64,000 nt of DNA from JAGDVO01 sp964590075 [NCBI: uncultured Aquificales bacterium] (lineage in GTDB: Bacteria; Thermosulfidibacterota; Thermosulfidibacteria; Thermosulfidibacterales), in the NCBI GenBank assembly GCA_964590075.1, contig CAZPXS010000003.1, positions 1 to 64,000 of the forward strand, given 5' to 3'. A program made the translations under genes and the position numbers. Under the pieces are notes generated by a model. It was not told the DNA's origin. It ran no database searches and saw nothing but the letters and a program-made list of their open reading frames with translations. Within the stretch, counting starts at the first letter, position 1. Each line of letters opens with the position of its first letter. Below are positions 21,220 through 30,069 of this stretch, one piece after another.

Positions 21220-22491
21220 ATGCCAAAAATGAAGGTTGCCATAGTTACACTTGGTTGCCCAAAAAATGAAGTTGACTCACTTGTAATGGCTAACTACCTT
21301 GTAAGATCGGGCATAGAGGTTGTTGAACCTGACCATGCGGATACCATAATAGTAAACACCTGTGGCTTCATAGAGGATGCCAAAAGGGAATCTATAGATG
21401 AGATACTTAAATGGGTTGAAGAGGGTAGGGAAGTTTGGGTCGCCGGTTGTCTTGCGGAAAGATATAAAGGAGAGATAGAAAGGTTGATACCGGAAGTAAA
21501 GGGATGGATATACTTAAATGGTATAAAAGAAGTGGCAAGCCTACTTATGAAAAGGGAAACCCCCAAAAGAGTTATCGATGAAGAAAAGAATTACCTACCG
21601 TACTTTAGGGATATCGAGGGTTCAAAGCTCGGTAGTTCCGTATATATCAAGATATCCGATGGCTGTGATAATAGATGTGCCTATTGTGCGATCCCAATTA
21701 TAAGAGGGAAGCTGAGGAGTAGACCTATAGGAGATATAGTGGAGGAGGTGAGGTATCATATTGAAAACGGAGCCTTCGAGATCAACCTAATCTCTCAGGA
21801 TACAACGAGTTACGGTAAGGATCTAAACGACGGCTCCAATCTATTAAAATTACTTGAAGAGATTACAAAGATAGATGGTAGATACAGGGTAAGGCTACTT
21901 TATACCCATCCCTCTGGGATAGATGAGAAACTTTTAGACTTTATACTGCAATCGGAAAAAATTGTCCCCTACATAGATATGCCTATACAACACATAAACG
22001 ACGATATACTCGGTTTGATGAATAGAAGGGGTGGTAAAAGTGCGGTTTTAAGAGCATTAGAGCTGATAAAAGAAAGAGGGATATTTTTAAGAACTACAAT
22101 TTTGGTGGGTCATCCCGGTGAAACCGAGGAGACTGTTAAGGAACTGATAGAATTTTTACTCGACATTAGACCGTGGAGGATTGCAGTTTTTGCCTACTCA
22201 AGGGAAGAGGGTACAAAATCGTATAGAATAAAAGCACCACCTAAGAGACTGATTAGAGATTGGGTTAACGAAGTCCAAGATGTGGCAACAAGAATAATGG
22301 AGGAGGAGAGTAGATCCATCGTTGGTAGTGTAAGAGAGGTGTTCGTAACCGAGAAAGAGGCAAGGCTTGACATTCAGGCTCCAGAGGTGGATGGGTGTGT
22401 ACTAAATATTAAAGGTTTCGAGAAAACTGGTATATATAGAGCAAGAATCGTTGATTCGAACTTTGTTGATTTTATTGTGGAAAGGGTATGA
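21220..22491 (+). CDS. rimO: Ribosomal protein uS12 (Asp-88) methylthiotransferase
   Basis: 423 residues, a radical-SAM methylthiotransferase. The N-terminal MTTase domain cysteines C13, C48 and C77 bind the auxiliary cluster (VTLGCPKNEVDS, VNTCGF, VAGCLAERY). The radical-SAM cluster is C149-x3-C153-x2-C156 (CDNRCAYC). A C-terminal TRAM domain (about 360-423) completes the protein. VTLGCPKNEVDSE-type N-termini distinguish RimO from MiaB. It methylthiolates Asp-88 of S12. The stop overlaps the next gene's start by four bases. Confidence 0.93.
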   Translation: MPKMKVAIVTLGCPKNEVDSLVMANYLVRSGIEVVEPDHADTIIVNTCGFIEDAKRESIDEILKWVEEGREVWVAGCLAERYKGEIERLIPEVKGWIYLNGIKEVASLLMKRETPKRVIDEEKNYLPYFRDIEGSKLGSSVYIKISDGCDNRCAYCAIPIIRGKLRSRPIGDIVEEVRYHIENGAFEINLISQDTTSYGKDLNDGSNLLKLLEEITKIDGRYRVRLLYTHPSGIDEKLLDFILQSEKIVPYIDMPIQHINDDILGLMNRRGGKSAVLRALELIKERGIFLRTTILVGHPGETEETVKELIEFLLDIRPWRIAVFAYSREEGTKSYRIKAPPKRLIRDWVNEVQDVATRIMEEESRSIVGSVREVFVTEKEARLDIQAPEVDGCVLNIKGFEKTGIYRARIVDSNFVDFIVERV

Positions 22492-24038
22492 AGGTTTTAG
22501 TGAAGGATATCAAAGTTCCTGTAACTATAAAGGATCAGCTATCCTATATAAAGAAAAAACTCGTTGAGGTTCTTGATGGTGCTAAATTTAACGATTTTGA
22601 GATAAGAAGAAGAGCGATAGACGCAAGAAACAAGGAAAGAATGGTTTATTTTGTTTATCAGGTAGCGGTCGATATTCCGGCAAAGGTAAGGTTCTCAGAT
22701 AGAATTACACCTCTTGAAGAGTATAATCTACCGCCGATCAAAGTGAAGGATAAAATCGTTCCGGTTATAGTAGGATCGGGGCCTTGTGGTTTATTTTCCG
22801 CCCTTCTTTTCACCTACTATGGTATAAGTGGTACGATAGTAGAGAGGGGTTGCAAGATTGAGGAGAGGGTAAGAAAAGTAGAGATGTTATGGCAGGAGGG
22901 GGTTATAGATGAGGAGTGTAACTGTCAATTTGGCGAGGGTGGTGCCGGTACTTTCTCCGATGGCAAATTAACGACAAGAATAAAGGAGGACATAATAGGT
23001 TTTGTGTTACGGGAATTTGTGAGGTTTGGTGCACCGGAGGATATACTTGTAGATGCCAAACCTCATGTAGGTACGGAATACGTAAGAAAAGTTGTAAAAA
23101 ATATAAGGAACTTTCTGATAGATAACGGCTGGAATTTCATGTTTAATACAAAGGTGATAGACATAAATACAAAGGGCAACAGGATCGAAAGTATAGCAAC
23201 CAACAGAGGTACTATAAGTGGAACCCACTATATCTTCGCGATAGGTAACTCTTCAAGGGATACTTTCAAAATGCTTCTTAATAGGGGAGTGGCCATAACT
23301 ACAAAGGCGTTTGCCGTCGGCTTTAGAATAGAAAACCCACAGGAGGTGATAGACAAAAACCAATACGGTAAGTTCCACAAATACCTGCCACCTGCTACCT
23401 ACAACCTTTCGCACCACTTTAAAGACCTTAATAGGGGTGTATACTCTTTCTGCATGTGTCCCGGGGGCTATGTGATTCTTGCGTCAAGTTCAAGCGGAGA
23501 GATAGTTACCAATGGTATGAGCTACTTTAAGAGAGATTCAGGTTACGCCAATAGTGCCATCGTAGTTACCGTTGATGAAAGAGACTTTGGAGACTCTCCT
23601 CTATCGGGTGTTGAATTTCAGGAGATAATAGAGAAAAAGGCTTTCTCTATCACAAACTCTTACCAAGCACCTATCCAGAAAGCGTTAGACTTCTTAAAAT
23701 CTAAAACCACAACCGGTGATGTAAAAACAACCTTCAGACCATCGGTAGTTCCCTATAACTTAGAAAAACTCTATCCACAGGAACTGGTCGATGTTCTCAA
23801 GAAAGGATTAATAGAGTTTGATAAGAGGATAAAGGGTTTTTTAGCAACTGGAGTTTTGATAGCACCTGAGACAAGGACTTCCTCACCCATAAGGATACTA
23901 AGGGAAAGGGGTAGATTTAACTCCGTTAGTTATGAGAACCTATACCCAGCAGGTGAAGGTTCTGGTTACGCTGGTGGTATAATGAGTTCTATAATAGATG
24001 GCTTAAAAGTTGTCTTTTCAATACTAAAGGGGGAGTAG
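22488..24038 (+). CDS. FAD-dependent oxidoreductase (uncharacterised dehydrogenase family)
   Basis: 516 residues. An N-terminal alpha/beta extension (about 1-85) precedes a Rossmann FAD motif VIVGSGPCGLFSALL near residue 88. The diagnostic FGEGGAGTFSDGKLTTRI, CMCPGGYVI and the C-terminal PETRTSSPIRI...YPAGEGSGYAGGI follow. This is the family often annotated as NAD-utilising or FAD-dependent dehydrogenase; its substrate is unknown. The stop of rimO and the start here share ATGA, so the two are co-translated. GidA/TrmFO-like reactions have been proposed for relatives, but nothing here confirms that. Confidence 0.8.
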   Translation: MKVLVKDIKVPVTIKDQLSYIKKKLVEVLDGAKFNDFEIRRRAIDARNKERMVYFVYQVAVDIPAKVRFSDRITPLEEYNLPPIKVKDKIVPVIVGSGPCGLFSALLFTYYGISGTIVERGCKIEERVRKVEMLWQEGVIDEECNCQFGEGGAGTFSDGKLTTRIKEDIIGFVLREFVRFGAPEDILVDAKPHVGTEYVRKVVKNIRNFLIDNGWNFMFNTKVIDINTKGNRIESIATNRGTISGTHYIFAIGNSSRDTFKMLLNRGVAITTKAFAVGFRIENPQEVIDKNQYGKFHKYLPPATYNLSHHFKDLNRGVYSFCMCPGGYVILASSSSGEIVTNGMSYFKRDSGYANSAIVVTVDERDFGDSPLSGVEFQEIIEKKAFSITNSYQAPIQKALDFLKSKTTTGDVKTTFRPSVVPYNLEKLYPQELVDVLKKGLIEFDKRIKGFLATGVLIAPETRTSSPIRILRERGRFNSVSYENLYPAGEGSGYAGGIMSSIIDGLKVVFSILKGE

Positions 24039-24042
24039 GAGT

Positions 24043-24480
24043 ATGAATAATGTAATAAAAACGAAACTCGGGCCGGTTAGTCTCGTATGGAGGGAGGGTA
24101 GATTAGAGAGAGTTGTTATAGGTAGTATAGTTGAATCGAAGGATGAAGTGCCAGAGGAGATAAGGTCTCTCTTTATACTCTACTTTCTGGGCAAACCGGT
24201 TGACTTTAAGGTAATTCCAATAATGGATTTTGAGGACACAACTAAGAGGAGGATCCTCGAGACGGTAAGGAACATAGGCTGGGGTGAAACAAGAACGTAC
24301 AAAGACATAGGGGATTTAGCAGGAATAAGAAACTATAGACTCGTAGGTAGGATACTATCATTAAATCCACTACCCATAGTGATTCCATGCCACAGAGTGG
24401 TAAGTAAGAAGGGGCTTGGGGGCTTTTCCGTCGGGATTAGCTGGAAAAGATACCTTCTTGAGTTAGAGGGAATAATATGA
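24043..24480 (+). CDS. ogt: Methylated-DNA--protein-cysteine S-methyltransferase
   Basis: 145 residues, short with a reduced N-terminal domain. The helix-turn-helix region (GETRTYKDIGDLAG...NYRLVGRILSLNPLPI) leads to the alkyl-acceptor motif IPCHRVV with C116 as the suicide acceptor, then KGLGGFSVGISWKRYLLELEG. It transfers O6-alkyl groups from guanine to itself. The length and lack of an N-terminal lobe are closer to archaeal MGMTs or alkyltransferase-like proteins, but the active Cys is present, so it should be a true transferase. It overlaps truA by four bases. Confidence 0.88.
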   Translation: MNNVIKTKLGPVSLVWREGRLERVVIGSIVESKDEVPEEIRSLFILYFLGKPVDFKVIPIMDFEDTTKRRILETVRNIGWGETRTYKDIGDLAGIRNYRLVGRILSLNPLPIVIPCHRVVSKKGLGGFSVGISWKRYLLELEGII

Positions 24481-25208
24481 AGAGAAGGATAAAGTTAACC
24501 ATAGCCTACGATGGAACAGGCTACTTTGGCTGGCAGGTTCAGGCACAGGAACCCACGATTCAGGGAGTTCTGGAGAGAACCATATCGAGGATACTGGATG
24601 AGGAGATCAGTATCATAGGGTCCGGTAGAACGGATACGGGAGTTCATGCTTTGGGGCAGGTTGCCCATTTTGACACAACAAACCCAATGGATATAAATAA
24701 GATGAAGAAGGCTATCAACCACAACTTACCACCTTCTATCGTGGTAAGGGATATAGAGGAAGTCGACCCATCCTTTCATGCCAGATTTTCGGCAAAATCG
24801 AGGATATATAGGTACTTCATAACGAAAGTTAACCTCCCTTTTCTAACAAGATACAGCTGGTTTGTAGAGAAAAGTTTGGATATTAACGCTATGAAAGCCC
24901 TCGGAGATGTATTTGTTGGAGAGCATGATTTTGGAGCCTTCGGATCACCCATGAGGGAAGAGGGATCAACTGTGAGAAAGGTATTCTCCTTTAAGGTTAG
25001 GGATCGTAGCTACTATATCATGATAGAGGTTGAGGCAAACGCATTTTTAAGGAAGATGGTTAGAAATATGGTGGGAGTTGCTGTAGCGGTTGCTACAGGA
25101 AGATTGAGCCTGAATCAGGTTGAGGAGATGTTAAAAAGGGGTGAAAGAACCTACCACTATAAAACGGCTCCTCCTAATGGACTATTTCTCTGGAAGGTTG
25201 TTTATTAA
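24477..25208 (+). CDS. truA: tRNA pseudouridine(38-40) synthase
   Basis: 243 residues. LTIAYDGTGYFGWQ at the N-terminus and the catalytic GSGRTDTGVHALGQV with D53 identify TruA, which makes pseudouridine at tRNA positions 38-40. The C-terminal FLRKMVRNMVG is also conserved. It couples to ogt through ATGA. Its last 27 bases overlap the 3' end of the convergent transporter gene, so there is no room for a terminator between them. Confidence 0.94.
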   Translation: MKRRIKLTIAYDGTGYFGWQVQAQEPTIQGVLERTISRILDEEISIIGSGRTDTGVHALGQVAHFDTTNPMDINKMKKAINHNLPPSIVVRDIEEVDPSFHARFSAKSRIYRYFITKVNLPFLTRYSWFVEKSLDINAMKALGDVFVGEHDFGAFGSPMREEGSTVRKVFSFKVRDRSYYIMIEVEANAFLRKMVRNMVGVAVAVATGRLSLNQVEEMLKRGERTYHYKTAPPNGLFLWKVVY

Positions 25209-27224
25209 CTCCTTCATTTCGTCTATCTCAAAGTCGATTCTTATCGGTAGAACCACCGTTGTGATACCTTCTAGATAGAGTTTCCTCTCAATGGCAAAGG
25301 ACGTCTGGTTATGAAGTAACCTATGGTAAAATTTTTCAACCTTAAATACCAACTGACCAGAAAATACAGTTAGATGTGGAAATTCTCTTTTGAGTTCCAT
25401 TATTATATCCACCGCTCCCTCGACAACATCCGTATGAATCTTGTACCTATAGTCTGCTTTAAAACCTAGTCTCCTTGCAAGAATCACGTATTTTTTTAGA
25501 CTATCGACTGTTTTCTTCTCAAGCTCCTTTAGCTTTTCAATTCCCTTAAAGGCTCCACTATCAACAACTCCAACTGATACAAATATTACGTTTTTAAATA
25601 CATTTGGGAAATCCCTATTTATCGCAAGGAGAGTATATATTCCAAGCCCGTTAAAATCGGAAACCAGTAAAACACAGGTAGGAAGGTTCTTATCCAGGGT
25701 ATCCGGTTTAACTTCCTCAAGGTTTTGTCTATTTATTTCTACTATAACATCTCTAAACTTAATGTTTAGATCCCTTATATATCTTCTAACTTTATCGTAA
25801 TGCCTTCTAACTAACACACATAAAATTATCAGGCCACCTGTAATAAGAACGGTAAGCCAAGCCCCGTGTGTAAATTTCTCGTAGAGAGCTATAACTAGTA
25901 TAGCAAAGCACAAAATAGCGCCCGGTATTTCTATAAGTAAATCTCTTTTCCAGTTTTTTTCAGATTTTCTATTCTGGAATGTCCTTTTTGCTAAGCCTGA
26001 TATTGATAGGGTAAAGGTTATAAAGACGTTAACCGAATACATAACTACGAGTATGGATATGTTGCCATGGGTGTACCATAGTATTGCTAAGGCCAAAAAA
26101 CCAACTATTAAAGTGCCATTTTTCAATGTTAATCTATCGGAAAGGTTAATAAACATGTGTGGAAGCCAGGAATCTTTAGCCATGTTAGCCATGACTCTGG
26201 GGCCATCTATAAAACCAGTTTGAGCTGCGACTATAAGGAGAGCTCCCTCAGATAGTATCGTTATAAAGGCTACCAATCTACCTATATCACCAAAGATAGT
26301 GAACACGTTATTTGCCAAAACAGAATTTAAGGTCATTCCTTCCACAGGTTTAAGATCGTAAAGAAGATAACATGTATAAAGACCGCAGGCGGTAAAGGCG
26401 AGAGATGTAGCCATATACTTCATTGTTTTCTTTCCGTTTTCTACTTTTGGTTCCCTAAGTGTAGGTAAACCGTTTGATACAGCTTCCAAACCTGTAAAAG
26501 TACCTGCACCTATAGAGAAAGCTTTAAAGTATATAGCTAAAACACCCAGTAATCCTAAAGTCTTTAGATTCGTATCTAAATTACTCTTTATGCTTTTTGC
26601 TACAACATCCGCGTAGTTAACATGTTCGAGTATACCTACTCCGATAAGTAGAATATGAGTGACAACAAATGTAACAAATATGGGAGCAAGGAAGGTTATC
26701 GATTCTTTCACACCTCTTATATTAAGGATTATTAGGAGTAGTATTATTGAAATTTCAAAAGGTAACTTCAGATGATGTAAACTCGGATCCAGGAAACTGA
26801 ATATAGCATCGCCACAGGAGGCTATGGAAACTGAAATTGTTAACACGTAGTCAACAAGTAATGCACTACCGGACACCAGGCCCGGTATCTCTCCGAGTGT
26901 GTGGGTTGCAACAACGTATCCTCCACCTCCATGGGGGAAGTGTTCTATTATCTTGGAATAACAGGCAGATATTATGAAGATGGTTATAGCTGTGCCTAGG
27001 GCAAGAAAAATGGCAAGATAGGTATGCTCACCTAAAGCCCTGTAAGCCTCACCTGGACCGTACGCTGAGGATGATAAACCGTCAGAGCCAAGACCAATCC
27101 AAGCTAGGAGAGGAACAAGTGATATCTTGTGGAACAATCCTGTATCCCCAAGATCCCTAGGTGGCCCAAATATAATTTCTTTTAGTTTTGTAAATATGGA
27201 TCCTTTCTTCTTGTCCTCTGACAT
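25182..27224 (-). CDS. APC-superfamily amino-acid/cation permease with soluble C-terminal domain
   Basis: About 680 residues with roughly 12 membrane helices (about 35-500) and a cytoplasmic C-terminal domain of about 180 residues (FRDVIVEINRQNLEE onward) that contains VLLVSDFNGLGIYTLLA. The first helix region GLGSDGLSSSAYGPGEA is the unwound substrate-binding helix typical of APC transporters, including the KimA-type potassium and amino-acid permease group. The substrate cannot be called. The start is uncertain: ATG 27224 gives MSEDKKKGS, ATG 27239 and TTG 27257 are alternatives, and none has a Shine-Dalgarno. Confidence 0.8.
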   Translation of the reverse strand: MSEDKKKGSIFTKLKEIIFGPPRDLGDTGLFHKISLVPLLAWIGLGSDGLSSSAYGPGEAYRALGEHTYLAIFLALGTAITIFIISACYSKIIEHFPHGGGGYVVATHTLGEIPGLVSGSALLVDYVLTISVSIASCGDAIFSFLDPSLHHLKLPFEISIILLLIILNIRGVKESITFLAPIFVTFVVTHILLIGVGILEHVNYADVVAKSIKSNLDTNLKTLGLLGVLAIYFKAFSIGAGTFTGLEAVSNGLPTLREPKVENGKKTMKYMATSLAFTACGLYTCYLLYDLKPVEGMTLNSVLANNVFTIFGDIGRLVAFITILSEGALLIVAAQTGFIDGPRVMANMAKDSWLPHMFINLSDRLTLKNGTLIVGFLALAILWYTHGNISILVVMYSVNVFITFTLSISGLAKRTFQNRKSEKNWKRDLLIEIPGAILCFAILVIALYEKFTHGAWLTVLITGGLIILCVLVRRHYDKVRRYIRDLNIKFRDVIVEINRQNLEEVKPDTLDKNLPTCVLLVSDFNGLGIYTLLAINRDFPNVFKNVIFVSVGVVDSGAFKGIEKLKELEKKTVDSLKKYVILARRLGFKADYRYKIHTDVVEGAVDIIMELKREFPHLTVFSGQLVFKVEKFYHRLLHNQTSFAIERKLYLEGITTVVLPIRIDFEIDEMKELINNLPEK

Positions 27225-27352
27225 ATTGATTACAATCATAAAAATATGTTCTCTCAATTGTCAAGCGTAGGTATATAGTATGATAAAATTTCAGGATCTT
27301 GAATAGGTTTATCAGCAATATAATAATGGGGATAGATAAGCCGAGTTTATCC

Positions 27353-28330
27353 ATGAAAATTAAATTTTTTACAGAAGGCGGAAAAAAGATGGGAATAGGT
27401 CATCTGACAAGATGTCTTTCTCTCTGTCAGGCCTTCGAGGAAAAGGGTGGGGAGTGTCTATTTGTAGTTAAAGGCGGAGATGAGGTAAGACAGATAGTGC
27501 ACAAACCCATGAAGTTGTTAGATTGGGTTAATAATATTGATGATTTTGAAAGTGAATTGGATAACTGTGACGTTGTGGTGATAGATTCTTACTTGGCAGA
27601 ACCTAAACATTATCAATTGGTTTGTGAAAGGGTAAAGTATAGGCTTTTTATAGATGATTTCTCAAGGATTGAGTACCCTTGTGGTATTGTGCTAAACGGA
27701 AGTATATACGCGAAGGATATAAATTATCCGAAAAAAAGTGGTATAATTTATCTACTTGGAACTGAGTATATACCTCTCAGGAAAGCATTCTGGGATGTTG
27801 AAGATAAAATTATAAGGGATAAAGTGGAAAAAGTCTTAATCAGCTTTGGAGGGGATGATTCAAAGAATATGACGCCAAAGGTTGTGAAGCTCTTGGAAGA
27901 GAACTTTCCTGAGCTGGAAAAGTTAGTAGTTGTTGGTGCAGGGTTTGTGAATAAAGAAGAGATATACGCTTTTGCTTCTAACAGGGTTAAAATCTATGAA
28001 AATTTAAGCGCGGAAGAGATGAAGAGCCTCATGCTTGATGCTGATGTAGCAGTGAGTGCAGGAGGACAGACTACATATGAACTTGCAAGGATTGGAGTTC
28101 CTTCCATACTGGTAGCGGTTGCAGATAACCAACTTATGAACTGTAAAGGCTGGGAAAAGGTTGGCTTTGCAAAGTATGCAGGCTGGTGGGAGGATGGCAA
28201 AACCTTTGAGAATTTGATATATTATCTGAAGAATTTACAAAACTTTGAAATCAGATATAAAATGAGTAATATTGGTAGGTTTTTAGTCGATGGACAAGGT
28301 GCAAGAAGAGTAGCTAATGAAATTATCTGA
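27353..28330 (+). CDS. pseG: UDP-2,4-diacetamido-2,4,6-trideoxy-beta-L-altropyranose hydrolase
   Basis: The ORF extends to TTG 27299, but homology-type reasoning places the start at ATG 27353 (MKIKFFTEGGKKMGIGHLTRC), giving 325 residues. PseG is a MurG-fold UDP-sugar hydrolase, releasing the hexose in the fourth step of pseudaminic acid synthesis. GIGHLTRCLSL carries the catalytic His, and VAVSAGGQTTYELARIGVPSI forms the UDP site. pseH and pseI follow. Codon usage is more AT-rich than in the flanking genes, a possible sign of separate origin. Confidence 0.88.
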   Translation: MKIKFFTEGGKKMGIGHLTRCLSLCQAFEEKGGECLFVVKGGDEVRQIVHKPMKLLDWVNNIDDFESELDNCDVVVIDSYLAEPKHYQLVCERVKYRLFIDDFSRIEYPCGIVLNGSIYAKDINYPKKSGIIYLLGTEYIPLRKAFWDVEDKIIRDKVEKVLISFGGDDSKNMTPKVVKLLEENFPELEKLVVVGAGFVNKEEIYAFASNRVKIYENLSAEEMKSLMLDADVAVSAGGQTTYELARIGVPSILVAVADNQLMNCKGWEKVGFAKYAGWWEDGKTFENLIYYLKNLQNFEIRYKMSNIGRFLVDGQGARRVANEII

Positions 28331-28368
28331 TCCCAATAAAAAAGCAAAGAATATACAGAGGTTTTTAA

Positions 28369-28953
28369 ATGTGTGAGAGTGATAAGATAAAACTAAAACT
28401 TAAGGAAAACTTAAGGTTTGATAGTGTTGAACTTATAAACTTTATTAATTTATCTTCTGAAGAAGTTGAGATGGTCAGAATATGGAGAAATCATCCAGAG
28501 GTAAAGAGATGGATGTATAACGACAGGTATATAACTAAAGAAGAACACTTAAATTTTATATCAAGTTTGAAGATGGACGAAAGAAACTTTTACTACCTGG
28601 TTAAAAAGGATAGTTTAAATGTTGGAGTTTTGTCTTTAAACAGAGTTGACTTATATAACAGAAACTCGTATTTCGGGATTTATGCAAATCCATTTGAAAG
28701 ACTACCTTACGCAGCCGTAGTTTTGGAAAAAGCGCTATTAAAGCTTGCTTTTGAAGTAGCGAATCTTCATACTTTAAAGCTTGAAGTTATTGAAAATAAT
28801 GAGAGAGCTATAAAATTTTATAAAAGAATGGGCTTCAAAGAAGAGGGAAGATTAAGGGAATTTGTTTATAGAGAAGGAAGATGGCTTGATGTTATAATAA
28901 TGGGTATGACGGAGGAAGAATATAAAAATGCGTACGGTAAAAATCGGGGATAA
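28369..28953 (+). CDS. pseH: UDP-4-amino-4,6-dideoxy-N-acetyl-beta-L-altrosamine N-acetyltransferase
   Basis: 194 residues of GNAT type. MVRIWRNHPEVKRWMYNDRYIT is the PseH hallmark that binds the sugar nucleotide. ENNERAIKFYKRMGFKEEGRLREF closes the GNAT fold. It acetylates the 4-amino group ahead of PseG in the pathway. It begins 38 bases after pseG and overlaps pseI by 26 bases. The N-terminal 25 residues (Lys/Leu-rich) are longer than usual, and an internal start is possible. Confidence 0.87.
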   Translation: MCESDKIKLKLKENLRFDSVELINFINLSSEEVEMVRIWRNHPEVKRWMYNDRYITKEEHLNFISSLKMDERNFYYLVKKDSLNVGVLSLNRVDLYNRNSYFGIYANPFERLPYAAVVLEKALLKLAFEVANLHTLKLEVIENNERAIKFYKRMGFKEEGRLREFVYREGRWLDVIIMGMTEEEYKNAYGKNRG

Positions 28954-29977
28954 ACTTGTAGGTGAAGGTCAACCTGTTTTTATAGTTGCGGAACTTTCTG
29001 CCAATCACCTACAAAATATGGATTTAGCGCTAAAAACTATAGAGGCTATAAAGGAAGCCGGAGCAGATGCGGTAAAACTACAAACCTACACATCTGACAC
29101 AATCACCATCGATGTCAAAAACGAGTATTTTATGATAAAGCAAGGGACGATTTGGGATGGTAAGTACCTCTATGACCTCTACAGAGAGGCTTACACACCC
29201 TGGGAGTGGCATCCAAAACTCTTTGAGTTCGCAAAGGATCAAGGTCTTATCTGTTTTTCTACTCCCTTTGATAAAAGTGCGGTAGATTTTCTTGAAGAAC
29301 TGGGCACTCCCTGCTATAAGGTGGCATCCTTTGAAATAACCGACATCCCCCTTATTGAGTACATGGCAAGTAAAGGAAAGCCCGTTATAATCTCCACAGG
29401 TATAGCCACCCTTTCTGACATAGAGGAAGCTATCAACGCCTGTAAGAGAGTAGGAAACCATCAAATAGTGCTTTTAAAGTGTGTATCAGAATACCCTACA
29501 CCCTTTGAAGATGCAAATTTAAGAACTATTCCAAATATGAGAGAGACCTTCAAACTTCCCGTAGGACTTTCAGACCATACCCTTGGTATATCCGTACCCG
29601 TAGCCTCTGTAGCCTTGGGAGCTGTGATGATAGAAAAGCACTTTATATTAGATAGAAGCTTGGGAGGACCCGACTCAGCATTTTCACTGGAACCCCAAGA
29701 GTTTAAAGCTATGGTACAAGCTGTAAGAGAGGTAGAAAAGGCTTTGGGAGAAGTAAGCTACGACCTTACAGAAAGACAGAGAAAAAGTAGAGAGTTTGCA
29801 AGATCTCTATTTGTGGTAGAAGATGTTAAAAAGGGAGAAGTATTCACAGAAAAGAACGTAAGAAGTATAAGACCTGGCTATGGCTTACACCCTAAATACC
29901 TAAAGGATGTTTTGGGAAGAAAAGCCAAGAGAGACATACCCCGCGGAACACCGCTTTCCTGGGACTTGATTGATTAG
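28928..29977 (+). CDS. pseI: Pseudaminic acid synthase
   Basis: 349 residues. A NeuB-type TIM barrel (about 1-285, starting IGDKLVGEGQPVFIVAELSANH, with AGADAVKLQTYT and KCVSEYPTPFED) is joined to a C-terminal SAF/antifreeze-like domain (RSLFVVEDVKKGEVFTEKNVRSIRPG). It condenses 6-deoxy-altdiNAc with phosphoenolpyruvate to pseudaminic acid. Only pseG, pseH and pseI are here; pseB, pseC and pseF must be elsewhere if the pathway is complete. Such sugars usually decorate flagellin or surface polymers. Confidence 0.93.
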   Translation: MRTVKIGDKLVGEGQPVFIVAELSANHLQNMDLALKTIEAIKEAGADAVKLQTYTSDTITIDVKNEYFMIKQGTIWDGKYLYDLYREAYTPWEWHPKLFEFAKDQGLICFSTPFDKSAVDFLEELGTPCYKVASFEITDIPLIEYMASKGKPVIISTGIATLSDIEEAINACKRVGNHQIVLLKCVSEYPTPFEDANLRTIPNMRETFKLPVGLSDHTLGISVPVASVALGAVMIEKHFILDRSLGGPDSAFSLEPQEFKAMVQAVREVEKALGEVSYDLTERQRKSREFARSLFVVEDVKKGEVFTEKNVRSIRPGYGLHPKYLKDVLGRKAKRDIPRGTPLSWDLID

Positions 29978-30002
29978 CTCATACTCAGTCACCGCATAAT
30001 AA

Positions 30003-30047
30003 TATATTCTTATTGACATGTCATAAAGTTCATCATTATATTCTTAT
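30003..30047 (+). promoter_or_regulatory. Promoter with palindromic operator candidate upstream of the Hdr cluster
   Basis: TTGACA at 30013-30018 and TATATT at 30037-30042 (18-base spacer) form a good sigma-70 promoter 20-60 bases ahead of the first Hdr-cluster gene. The -35 box is embedded in a perfect 10-bp palindrome TGACATGTCA (30014-30023). An identical 11-base sequence TATATTCTTAT occurs at 30003-30013 and 30037-30047, flanking the palindrome. The arrangement suggests binding of a dimeric regulator. Confidence 0.6.
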
Positions 30048-30069
30048 ATAGAATCTCAAGGGGGTCGCT

